From a virus, in the IMG/VR virus record IMGVR_UViG_3300043099_000752, positions 1 to 27,830 of that record: a DNA stretch of 27,830 nucleotides, one strand, 5' to 3'. Positions within the stretch are counted from its first letter, which is position 1; each line of letters starts with the position of its first letter. Shown here piece by piece: positions 16,435 through 23,001 of this stretch. The notes below the pieces were generated by a model. It made no database searches. It was given only the letters and a program-made list of their open reading frames with translations, and was not told the origin of the DNA. The position numbers were made by a program, and so were the translations under genes.

Positions 16435-17818
16435 GACGTTCTATGGCGCTGGTGAAAGAACAGGCGCATTAAATGTTGAAGGTAAACTTGCAAAAATACT
16501 TGACAAACAAGAAAATGTTCTTGTAGTAAAAGCATCAGAAAGAGATCAAGTTTTAAATGAAATATCTGCTAGAATAGCAAGATACGAAAAGTTTGACGAA
16601 GAAACAGCAGAAGAATTACGGCAATTAAGACAAAATGTAAAAGATATCTTTAATAAAGGTTTAGACCCCGGAGATGACATCTTAGAACAACTTTATTTCT
16701 TAGATCCTAAGACTCGTGACTTTGTTGAAAAAATGACTAAATCTTATGATAAAGTAATTACTCCAGAGGACTTCAAAGCTATCGCAAAAATAATGAGTGA
16801 GTATCTTGGTGAACAAGTTCCAATTTTAAAGGATTTTACCAGATACTTCGGTAGATTAGCACAAGATTATTTAGCCAATGCAAAACCATCAAATAGTGAT
16901 TTTGATTGGAAAACAATAAGCAAAATTAAGCTTTTAGGCACCAAAAAGAAAGGTTATGTTTTACCTGATAGTGTTAGCAAACTTTTTGGCTTAAAAGCTG
17001 GTGAGCCACTTAGTGAAAAGATATTAAAAAGGTTTGGTTTTTGGAAGCCTAATGGGACTCTTAGTGAAATCATTTATGGTGTAGAAACTCCCGAAACAAG
17101 ACGAGTAGGTGCTAAGTATTTAAAAACAGAGTTTTTAGAATTAAAGACTATTACAGAATTTGAAGTGCTATATGCTAACAAGCTACCTAAGAGTTGGACT
17201 AATGTACCTTGGGTAAACTTTGATGGCAAAACAATTGAGCAGAACTTCACACAAACATTCGAAGAAAAACTAATTTACAAGGACAAATATGGAAACTGGA
17301 CTACAAATATCTTACAAATACCTCAGAAAACAGAAGCAACTTGGTGGCAACAAGTTATAAATAAGTCTGGAAAGATTAATGATATTGCTGATATAGGTAA
17401 AGCTAGAACAGCTTATGCCGTTAACGGAAACCATTCTAATGATGCTGTGATTGTAAAAAGATTTCATTTATGGGGTAAAGAAAATAAAATTCCAACTTCT
17501 ACTATTCACGATGCTTTCTTCGCGAATGCATCTGACATGGTTGAAGCCAGAAAAGGCTTGAGACAGCTATATGCTGAAATGCTTAAAAATAATGTAATTG
17601 TTTTAACTCTAGAAGAAATGCGCGCGAGAGGCCTCTCGAAAGAACTGTATGATAAATATTTAAATGAAGCAATTGAGTTAGGGTTAATACCTATTCCAGG
17701 AAAGTCACGTGTAGGTGGAAAGGTACTTAAGGAATCTGATATTTTAAATAGAGATGATATCCTAAAGAAAATACCAGATGGTTTTTCAAATGATTTTAGC
17801 TGGTATGGAGTCGGCTAA
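16435..17818 (+). CDS. MuF-RNA polymerase fusion, exon 2 (polymerase C-terminal part)
   Basis: Exon 2 supplies the last base of codon 1082 and residues 1083-1542. It begins TFYGAGERTG, completing motif B: Y1085-G1086 at the T7 spacing from R1073 and K1077 (Tyr639 equivalent, which helps select ribonucleotides and clear the active site). Motif C is TIHDAFFANASDM with the second metal-binding Asp at 1441; the stretch NGNHSNDAVIVKRF before it corresponds to the conserved N-x-x-H-S-x-D segment of T7-like enzymes. The distance from motif B to motif C (about 360 residues) is longer than in T7 (about 180) or N4 mini-vRNAP (about 280), so insertions lie between. The ATG at 16733 is internal, not a separate gene start. 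A terminator follows at 17841. Confidence 0.9.
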
Positions 17819-17840
17819 CTCAAACCCGTTAAATTAACCC

Positions 17841-17871
17841 AGGTGCTACACCGTCTTGGTGTAACCTTTTT
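17841..17871 (+). terminator. Intrinsic terminator after the MuF-polymerase gene
   Basis: AGGT (17841-17844) with ACCT (17864-17867) and TACACC (17847-17852) with GGTGTA (17858-17863) make a 10-bp stem with a 2-base bulge and a 5-base loop, running into five T residues (17867-17871). It separates the polymerase gene from the scaffold/capsid genes, so the latter probably have their own promoter. The T-run overlaps the stem end, so strength is moderate. Confidence 0.65.
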
Positions 17872-17872
17872 A

Positions 17873-17909
17873 GGTAGAAATTGTATTTCTACTAAATGAG
17901 TTGTACTCA
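17873..17909 (+). promoter_or_regulatory. Two 3-nt-loop hairpins before scaffold gene, candidate promoter region
   Basis: GTAGAAAT (17874-17881) pairs with ATTTCTAC (17885-17892) around loop TGT, and TGAGT (17897-17901) pairs with ACTCA (17905-17909) around the same loop TGT. They lie between the terminator and the RBS aaagg (17909-17913) of ATG 17922. N4 virion RNA polymerase promoters are known to be hairpins with 5-7 bp stems and 3-nt loops having a central purine, which both hairpins match in form. An mRNA 5' stability hairpin is the simpler alternative. Confidence 0.35.
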
Positions 17910-17921
17910 AAGGATTTAAAA

Positions 17922-18617
17922 ATGAGTGGCGAAAATTCAAATTTGGATGGTAACAACAACGAAGGTGGCAGTGCCGAAACCAAAGTTGAAAATGAGACTA
18001 ATCTAAATTTAAATGCTGATGAAACTGCAGAACCGATTAAGAAGCTTGTAGATGAAAAGGTCAAAGACGCTGTAAAAGATATTAAGGTAAAGCTTGAAAA
18101 AGCTTACGGTGCTCGTGACGAAGCTTTAAAAAAGTTAGCTGAAATTGAATCTTTTCGGAAGCAAGAAGAGGTAAAGCGCCTTCAGGAAGAAGGTAAACAC
18201 AAAGAAGCTTTAGAAATGCAGCTTGCTGAGGAAAGAGCACAGAAGGCTGCATACGAAAAACGTGTTATTGAGCTGACTCGTGACATGGAACTTCGTGGTG
18301 CGTTATCTAGCTACACCTTCAAAAATGATAATGCTTTTAATATGGCATATCGTGAAATTGTAGAACAGCTCGCACAAGACGACAAAGGTATCTGGAGACA
18401 CAAGTCTGGCGTGTCTTTAAGAGATTTTGTACGTCAGTTTGCAGAAGCTGAAGAAAATGCATTTCTTTTAAAGCCAAAGATTTCAAGCGGTTCTGGTGGC
18501 TCCCCAGCTAAGCCTAATCAAAGTGTGTCAAGTGGTCTAGAAGGTAAATCTATCTTTTCTTTACCACAGGACGAAGTTTTAAAAATGGCGAGAGAAGGAA
18601 GACTCGCCAAACGTTAG
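17922..18617 (+). CDS. Capsid scaffolding protein
   Basis: The start is chosen as ATG 17922 (RBS aaagg 8 bases upstream) and not the TTG at 17901 that lies before the RBS. The 231-residue protein has an acidic, Asn/Glu-rich N-terminus, a long coiled coil (about residues 45-130: KVKDAVKDIKVKLEKAYGAR ... LAEERAQKAAYEKR), a helical C-terminal half and a basic end (MAREGRLAKR) of the kind that binds the coat protein. This layout and its position directly before the major capsid gene identify a scaffold, which directs procapsid assembly and then leaves. No protease domain is visible. Confidence 0.85.
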   Translation: MSGENSNLDGNNNEGGSAETKVENETNLNLNADETAEPIKKLVDEKVKDAVKDIKVKLEKAYGARDEALKKLAEIESFRKQEEVKRLQEEGKHKEALEMQLAEERAQKAAYEKRVIELTRDMELRGALSSYTFKNDNAFNMAYREIVEQLAQDDKGIWRHKSGVSLRDFVRQFAEAEENAFLLKPKISSGSGGSPAKPNQSVSSGLEGKSIFSLPQDEVLKMAREGRLAKR

Positions 18618-18627
18618 GAATAAATAA

Positions 18628-19815
18628 ATGACAGTTCGTACTAATGTCGCAGGTGCCGACAATTTTGTTTTACAAGAAGCAATTAGCGCCTATTCTGACG
18701 AAGCTTACACAACTGCCAAGAAGCTTTCGGGCACTGGTATCGTTGGTAGCAATCCTCTTATCGACACTTCTACCGAAACCTTCGTTGGTCAGGTTCGTTG
18801 GTACAAGCCTTTGAATCCCACGATCAACGTTGCGTCTCTCACAGATGCAAGTGATGGTGCTGGTACGACTTATTCGTCTGAGTACGTTAATTATGTCAAG
18901 ACCGTGCGTACGCATGGTGCGACAAAGGTTAACATGCAGCAAGTTGTTACCCAGGTCGATGGTTTAGCTAAGATTGGCCGTGATTTCGGTGAAACACGTG
19001 CGCAAGACGAGCACAATGCCATCCTTTCGGTGCTTCGCGGTGTTGCTATCTCTGAAGCCTTAAATGGTTGCGCTGCTGGTTCAGGTCAAACTGGTCTTGG
19101 CGGTCAGAGCTTTGAGAATGATCCTACAAGCCGTCGTCACGGTTTCTATGTGGATCTTGGCTCAAGCAAGCCTGTTATCGACGCTACTGCTGCAGTTCAA
19201 GGCGCTGCTCGAGCTGAAGGCTTCCTTCGTGCCTTTGGCATGGCCTACAAGGACTATGAGCCTGAGTTTGCCTATCTGATCTGCTCGCCGGAAACTGTTG
19301 CTTCACTTCGTTCAGCCAATCTTGTTGATAGCACCACTGTTGTTGATGGTAATGTGACTTTCAATACCATCTTCCAGGGTAAGTTTAGACTTATTCAAAC
19401 AAGAGCTTCACAAGGTTTTAGCACAGCTGAGCTCACAAAGCTGAATACTGGTGCTGGTGTTGATATTGTTGGTACAAAGACTTCTTTCATTGTTCTTCCG
19501 GGTTCGCTCGCAATGGAGCCTCTCATGGTTCCTGATTCTGTCGAAATTGAGCGCAAGGCTGCTGCTTATAAGGGTGGTGGTACGACTTCAGTGTGGTATC
19601 GTTGGGGCTATGTGCTGCATCCCGCCGGTTACAACTGGTCTGGTTCGCAAGATGCATTCCCTGCTGACGCTGACTATCTGAAGGTCCAAGAAGGTTCTGA
19701 TTTAAAGGCTCTTACCGCTGTAGCATCAGCTACCTTGGCATCTACTTCCGGCACTTGGGCTCGTAAGGCTACATCGGCGCTTTCCTTAGGTATCCTGCCG
19801 GTATTCCATTCCTAA
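18628..19815 (+). CDS. Major capsid protein
   Basis: A 395-residue coat protein immediately downstream of the scaffold. The segments FVLQEAISAYSDEAYTTAKK, FVGQVRWYKPLNP, VNMQQVV and KIGRDFGETRAQDEHNAI are the recurring pattern of a coat protein family found with DUF4055 portals; an HK97-type fold is inferred. A C-terminal WYRWGYVLHPAGYNW stretch fits the conserved strand region. Base composition is visibly richer in GC and in C-ending codons than the neighbouring genes, as expected for the most highly expressed gene. It has no N-terminal prohead protease region. A minus-strand frame here is a shadow. Confidence 0.9.
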   Translation: MTVRTNVAGADNFVLQEAISAYSDEAYTTAKKLSGTGIVGSNPLIDTSTETFVGQVRWYKPLNPTINVASLTDASDGAGTTYSSEYVNYVKTVRTHGATKVNMQQVVTQVDGLAKIGRDFGETRAQDEHNAILSVLRGVAISEALNGCAAGSGQTGLGGQSFENDPTSRRHGFYVDLGSSKPVIDATAAVQGAARAEGFLRAFGMAYKDYEPEFAYLICSPETVASLRSANLVDSTTVVDGNVTFNTIFQGKFRLIQTRASQGFSTAELTKLNTGAGVDIVGTKTSFIVLPGSLAMEPLMVPDSVEIERKAAAYKGGGTTSVWYRWGYVLHPAGYNWSGSQDAFPADADYLKVQEGSDLKALTAVASATLASTSGTWARKATSALSLGILPVFHS

Positions 19816-19832
19816 TCTAATGGAGATCACTT

Positions 19833-20312
19833 ATGGCACTTACCAAAGGAGTCAACTCCTACGTTACTCTTAAAGAAGCTAATTCATACTTTTTAGACAG
19901 AATTGACGTAGCTGCGTGGACTTCTGCGAATGACACTCAAAAGTCTCAAGCACTTGTCACAGCCACGTCAATGCTAGATAATTTAAGTTGGATTGGAGTT
20001 GCTGTAAGTGATTCTCAAACACTCGCGTTTCCGCGACTGGGAAGTTACTTTGACCCTCGGCTCGGGAGAACTGTTGAACTTAACAGTGCAGTAATTCCGA
20101 GCCGTATTTCAACAGCAACTTATGAGTTAGCTTATCATCTGTTAAATAACGATGGCTTGCTAGACGACACTGGTCTTGTAAAAAATATATCCATTGGCGA
20201 AGTAAATCTAACAAACGTCTTATCAGCTAATAAAATACCATCATTTATTCGTGATTTAATTGCCCCTCTCAGAGTAAATAGCGGTGCTAATCTTTGGTGG
20301 AGAGCAAATTAA
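19833..20312 (+). CDS. Head-tail adaptor (DnaT-like annotated phage family)
   Basis: A 159-residue protein: GVNSYVTLKEANSYFLDRID, then KSQALVTATSMLDNLSWIG, then AFPRLG and a helical IPSRISTATYELAYHLL. This is the pattern of a phage family often annotated 'DnaT-like ssDNA binding protein' in databases, but its position right after the coat protein and its all-helical shape fit a head-tail adaptor that docks under the portal. I prefer the adaptor role. RBS (ggag) lies 8 bases before ATG 19833. It overlaps the next gene by one base (TAATG). Confidence 0.75.
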   Translation: MALTKGVNSYVTLKEANSYFLDRIDVAAWTSANDTQKSQALVTATSMLDNLSWIGVAVSDSQTLAFPRLGSYFDPRLGRTVELNSAVIPSRISTATYELAYHLLNNDGLLDDTGLVKNISIGEVNLTNVLSANKIPSFIRDLIAPLRVNSGANLWWRAN

Positions 20313-20665
20313 TGTCTTATAAAACATTAATCGATAATGTATTAGTTAAATCTTTTACAAATCTAAAAGATTTAGCTGTTGATGTAACTTTTGTTAAAAA
20401 GACTAACCCTGATTTTAATTTTACTACTAGTGCTACAAGCTTTGGCAGCACGGCAAACGTTTCTGCTAAATGTGTAGTAGTATCTACTAAAAAGAATTCA
20501 AAAGATCGTAATACGATCAATAAAAAGATGTTAGTAAAGTCTAAAGATGTTGGAGATTTAAATAGCTATTCAACTGTACTTTTAGAATCTAAGACTTGGA
20601 ATATATCTCAAATACAAAAGAATGATGGTTTTATTTTAATTCTTGAAATATACTCAGAGGCCTAA
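20312..20665 (+). CDS. Head closure / head-tail joining protein
   Basis: The start is taken as ATG 20312, which overlaps the previous stop (TAATG) and follows ggtggag, in preference to an upstream TTG at 20294. The 117-residue product is beta-rich (VDVTFVKKTNPDFNFT ... VSAKCVVVSTKK ... WNISQIQKNDGFILILEIYS) and lies in the usual slot for a head closure (SPP1 gp16-like) protein. The family itself is not one I recognise, so the role rests on gene order, size and fold style. Two perfect 6-bp, 3-nt-loop hairpins lie inside it (20475-20489, 20504-20518). Confidence 0.6.
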   Translation: MSYKTLIDNVLVKSFTNLKDLAVDVTFVKKTNPDFNFTTSATSFGSTANVSAKCVVVSTKKNSKDRNTINKKMLVKSKDVGDLNSYSTVLLESKTWNISQIQKNDGFILILEIYSEA

Positions 20666-20666
20666 A

Positions 20667-21074
20667 ATGGGTAAATTTAAAAATTTACAAGATGATGTGT
20701 ACTCGATATTTGGCAGTAATGCATGGAAAGCTGAAAATATAAAGACCTTTCCAGCTAACTTTACTAGTACAAATCAAGGAAACGAGTTTATAAGAATTTC
20801 AGTGGTTGCAGGAAATTCTAGCGTAAATCTGCAATCAGTTTCAGGATTATTAATCATAGATATTTTTACATCTGCAGGTGATGGTTCAGCACGAACAGCA
20901 CTTATTGCAGACAAATTGGATCAGTATCTTGTAGGTAAAAGTATAAAAACTGTTGAAGGTACTTTAACACAGTTTTTAAGCAGTACATTACAGCCACGTG
21001 GTAATGATGCTGTAAATCCTGCATTATACAGATCTGTCTACAGTATACCGTTCAATTACTATGGAGTCATGTAA
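20667..21074 (+). CDS. Tail terminator protein
   Basis: The start is ATG 20667, one base after the previous stop (20663-20665) and preceded by RBS cagagg; the TTG at 20643 lies inside the upstream gene. The 135-residue protein has FPANFTSTNQGNEFIRISVV, then LLIIDIFTSAGDGSARTALI and a C-terminal RGNDAVNPALYRSVYSIPFNYYGVM, the pattern of tail terminators that cap the tail tube and join it to the head. Its stop overlaps the tail tube start (TAATG at 21072-21076). Confidence 0.7.
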   Translation: MGKFKNLQDDVYSIFGSNAWKAENIKTFPANFTSTNQGNEFIRISVVAGNSSVNLQSVSGLLIIDIFTSAGDGSARTALIADKLDQYLVGKSIKTVEGTLTQFLSSTLQPRGNDAVNPALYRSVYSIPFNYYGVM

Positions 21075-21655
21075 TGACACACTTAGCGGCAATTAGTGCT
21101 GGCGTTTATTCTGATTTAGCGTTTTCGGTTGAAAGCGTTAGTTCTGCCAGCATTCCTGCGGATTTTACAGCATGGTCTGCTCTGTTTACCACTGAGCTTG
21201 CTTTAGGCTCTGCTGTAACATCGGCAACAGGTGAATACAGACGTATTAAAAACGTTCGAGAGTTTCCTTCTCTGGGTACACCTGCTAATATCGTCAATGT
21301 GCCTGTTTATGGTCAAGACATCTCAGTACAAGTGCAAGGTCAGGCCGATGCGCCTACGATTGAAATTACATTAAACTACGTCCCTTCAGAGTGGCGAGAT
21401 GCAGCTAACTACTTAGGTAACTTAGTCGGTAAGAATACTCAGTATGCTTTCCGATTTACTCTCTTAAACGACAAGCCTGCGACATATAACTCAAATGCCG
21501 CCGGCCTTGGTGCTGTTGCCAATTCTCAGTGGTTCTGGATTGGACGTATCGAAGCTCTCGTAGTTAATCCTCAGTTGACTGATGCTATTACTGCTACTTT
21601 AACTCTTTCTACTCAGACTGACTTTTACGGGGCATTTACGAGCGATCCAGCTTAA
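21074..21655 (+). CDS. Major tail tube protein
   Basis: A 193-residue protein with an extended N-terminus, then EYRRIKNVREFPSLGTPANI, VPVYGQDISVQVQGQADAP, IEITLNYVPS and C-terminal beta strands (ITATLTLSTQTDFYGAF). This matches the tail tube fold (gpV-like beta sandwich) of siphophages: the protein polymerises around the tape measure to make the tube. Its size and location between the tail terminator and the chaperones agree. Codon use leans to GC like the capsid gene, consistent with high expression. It is followed by the structured RNA element. Confidence 0.85.
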   Translation: MTHLAAISAGVYSDLAFSVESVSSASIPADFTAWSALFTTELALGSAVTSATGEYRRIKNVREFPSLGTPANIVNVPVYGQDISVQVQGQADAPTIEITLNYVPSEWRDAANYLGNLVGKNTQYAFRFTLLNDKPATYNSNAAGLGAVANSQWFWIGRIEALVVNPQLTDAITATLTLSTQTDFYGAFTSDPA

Positions 21656-21663
21656 TAACTTTA

Positions 21664-21749
21664 TAAGGGAGTATTCCTTGGTGAAGAATACTTAAATAAT
21701 CTCCCACCAGCACGTAGTAACTGAAATAGCCGTGCGGAGATGTCCCTTA
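21664..21749 (+). ncRNA. Pseudoknotted three-way-junction RNA element between tail tube and chaperone genes
   Basis: Outer stem TAAGGGA 21664-21670 with TCCCTTA 21743-21749. Inside, hairpin GTATTC 21671-21676 with GAATAC 21686-21691; linker TTAAATA 21692-21698; stem ATCTCC 21699-21704 with GGAGAT 21736-21741; and stem GCACG 21710-21714 with CGTGC 21731-21735, capped by a 16-base loop. The hairpin loop TGGTG (21679-21683) is complementary to the 5-base bulge CACCA (21705-21709) between the last two stems, giving a pseudoknot. Topology and the linker resemble pistol self-cleaving ribozymes, but the expected G^U cleavage internal loop and the catalytic GCG are not seen. There is no reading frame. 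The RBS aaagga of the next gene lies just 3' of it. Confidence 0.55.
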
Positions 21750-21762
21750 ATTAAAGGATCAT

Positions 21763-21996
21763 ATGGTAACAATCGAAAAACCTTTTAGTATGGGCTATGT
21801 CCTAAGGACAACTGCCAAACACATGCGAAAAAGCATAGATATTAGTATAAGAAAAACATTTGAGCGTGTTGCAGAATTCGAAGGTAATCCTGAAAAGTCA
21901 CAGGAAGTTTTCAAGACCTTAGCATTTTTGCACACAATGCGTAAACAGCTTGATGATTTTCAAGCTAAAAATTCAGAAGAGTTTAAGGATATTTAA
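21763..21996 (+). CDS. Small helical tail-region protein
   Basis: A 77-residue helical, charged protein (IEKPFSMGYVLRTTAKHMRK ... FKTLAFLHTMRKQLDDF). It sits between the tail tube and the chaperone pair and stops immediately before ATG 21997. I do not recognise a family; size and placement would suit a chaperone-associated or tube-associated accessory. Its RBS (aaagga) lies just downstream of the structured RNA, so the RNA could control its translation. Confidence 0.55.
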   Translation: MVTIEKPFSMGYVLRTTAKHMRKSIDISIRKTFERVAEFEGNPEKSQEVFKTLAFLHTMRKQLDDFQAKNSEEFKDI

Positions 21997-22302
21997 ATGG
22001 CTGAAGGCATTAAAAGCTTAGTTGGGCGTCGTATAGATCGCTCTGTAAAGTTTATGGGTCAAGACATTAAGATCTGTAAGCTAACAGTTTCGGAAGTCTT
22101 GCAGATTCAAGCTGACGCAAAGAATGTAAAAGAGGATGATGATTCTGGCTTTGAAATTCTTAAGAAAGTTATCAGGCTGTCTGTTGTAGGTGCATCAGAG
22201 CTTTCTGATGAAGATTTCTCAACATTTCCGATGGATGAATTGACGAAGCTTTCGCAGGAAGTAATGAAGTTTTCAGGAATGGTGGCTGAACAGGGAAAGT
22301 AA
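21997..22302 (+). CDS. Tail assembly chaperone, short form (gpG-like)
   Basis: A 101-residue acidic helical protein: GRRIDRSVKFMGQDIKICKL then VSEVLQIQADAKNV and an acidic stretch, the typical look of phage tail assembly chaperones. These bind the tape measure before tube assembly and are absent from the virion. The last codons contain G-GGA-AAG followed by a stop, the same slippery heptamer as lambda G/T. It starts right after the preceding stop. Most ribosomes would end here to give the short form. Confidence 0.8.
   Translation: MAEGIKSLVGRRIDRSVKFMGQDIKICKLTVSEVLQIQADAKNVKEDDDSGFEILKKVIRLSVVGASELSDEDFSTFPMDELTKLSQEVMKFSGMVAEQGK
22293..22299 (+). promoter_or_regulatory. GGGAAAG -1 ribosomal frameshift site
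   Basis: In the zero frame the heptamer reads G GGA AAG, one codon before the TAA at 22300-22302. Slipping back one base continues GTA ATT CTG into the next open frame. The -1 frame is open from 22290 to 22625. The sequence is identical to the lambda G-GT slippery site. Confidence 0.88.
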
Positions 22303-22625
22303 TTCTGTCAACGGAAGAGCAATTGCTTTATGAGATTGCTTTTTCGTTGAGGATCCCTGTCTATCAGCTCACTCAAGAAATGCCGTATGACGAGTTTTTA
22401 AAGTGGGTTAACTATTTTGAGAACAGACCTTATGAATGGCGTTCTGATTTACGTACGGCATACGTAATGAAAACTTTTGGTGATAAAAGATCGCCTACTG
22501 AAATCTTTCCTAGCTTGTCTGCTGTATTTAGTAAGAAAAACGAAACAGTTGGTGCAAATCTAGCAGGTTCGGCTTTATTAAATAAATTAATGTCTTCTAA
22601 AAGTGGAAAACTTTTGGAATTCTAA
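22299..22625 (+). CDS. Tail assembly chaperone, frameshifted extension (gpGT-like)
   Basis: This is the T-domain of the chaperone, reached by -1 frameshifting; the full product is join 21997-22299 with 22299-22625, 209 residues. The extension starts VILSTEEQLLYEIAF and contains PVYQLTQEMPYDEFLKWVNY and NRPYEWRSDLRTAYVM, a pattern of GT-type C-terminal domains that recruit the tail tube subunit to the tape measure. There is no convincing separate start: the TTG at 22323 has no good RBS. The last codons lead directly into ATG 22626. Confidence 0.82.
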   Translation, partial: VILSTEEQLLYEIAFSLRIPVYQLTQEMPYDEFLKWVNYFENRPYEWRSDLRTAYVMKTFGDKRSPTEIFPSLSAVFSKKNETVGANLAGSALLNKLMSSKSGKLLEF

Positions 22626-22949
22626 ATGTTAAAAATTTCTATTAAAAATACAAATTCAGTGTTTGATAAATTAAATAGAGATTCTTTAAATTTAATTGAA
22701 AAAAACCGAGCACAAGAATCCGAAAAATTAAAATCAGATTTAATTGAAGTTACCCCTATTGATACTGGATTTGCAAGATCTAGTTGGAGTATTCAGCATT
22801 TTAAAGATAAATCTGAAATAGTTAATGATGCTCCTTATATAAATTATTTAAATGAAGGAACTTCTACGCAAGCTCCTGCAAGATTCATCGAAACTACAGC
22901 ATTAAAATATGGAAAACCACTCGGAACAATTGTTCAGGAGAAACCGTAA
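22626..22949 (+). CDS. HK97 gp10-like tail completion/joining protein
   Basis: A 107-residue protein whose core reads VTPIDTGFARSSW ... NDAPYINYLNEGTSTQAPARFIET. The 'TPIDTGxaRxSW...nxapYi.yLn.GtS.QaPa.f.e' pattern is the signature of the HK97 gp10 / minor tail completion family. These proteins usually lie before the tail terminator; here it is displaced to just before the tape measure. The gene starts one base after the chaperone stop and is followed by a strong terminator. Confidence 0.8.
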   Translation: MLKISIKNTNSVFDKLNRDSLNLIEKNRAQESEKLKSDLIEVTPIDTGFARSSWSIQHFKDKSEIVNDAPYINYLNEGTSTQAPARFIETTALKYGKPLGTIVQEKP

Positions 22950-22956
22950 GGTTATA

Positions 22957-22988
22957 CCCAGAGTCCTAATAAGGACTCTGGGTTTTTT
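22957..22988 (+). terminator. Strong intrinsic terminator before the tape measure gene
   Basis: CCCAGAGTCC (22957-22966) and GGACTCTGGG (22973-22982) form a perfect 10-bp stem with a 6-base loop, followed directly by six T residues (22983-22988). This is a textbook Rho-independent terminator. The tape measure RBS (tgagg) and ATG 23002 follow within 20 bases. Confidence 0.92.
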
Positions 22989-23001
22989 ATTGAGGTAAAC
23001 A

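Noticed and set aside
16733-17818. A separate 361-residue gene starting at ATG 16733
   Set aside because: The frame is open back to 16433 and the upstream codons (TFYGAGERTG...) complete polymerase motif B, so this ATG is internal to exon 2.
17901-17921. TTG start for the scaffold gene
   Set aside because: It lies upstream of the RBS aaagg that is well spaced for ATG 17922.
21664-21749. tRNA or tRNA-like gene
   Set aside because: The 7-bp outer stem suggested an acceptor arm, but there is no anticodon arm, T-loop (GTTCRA) or CCA-type end, and the second and third stems do not fit a cloverleaf.
22323-22625. Independent gene with TTG start
   Set aside because: No good RBS; the -1 frame from GGGAAAG reads straight into it, giving a standard GT-type chaperone.
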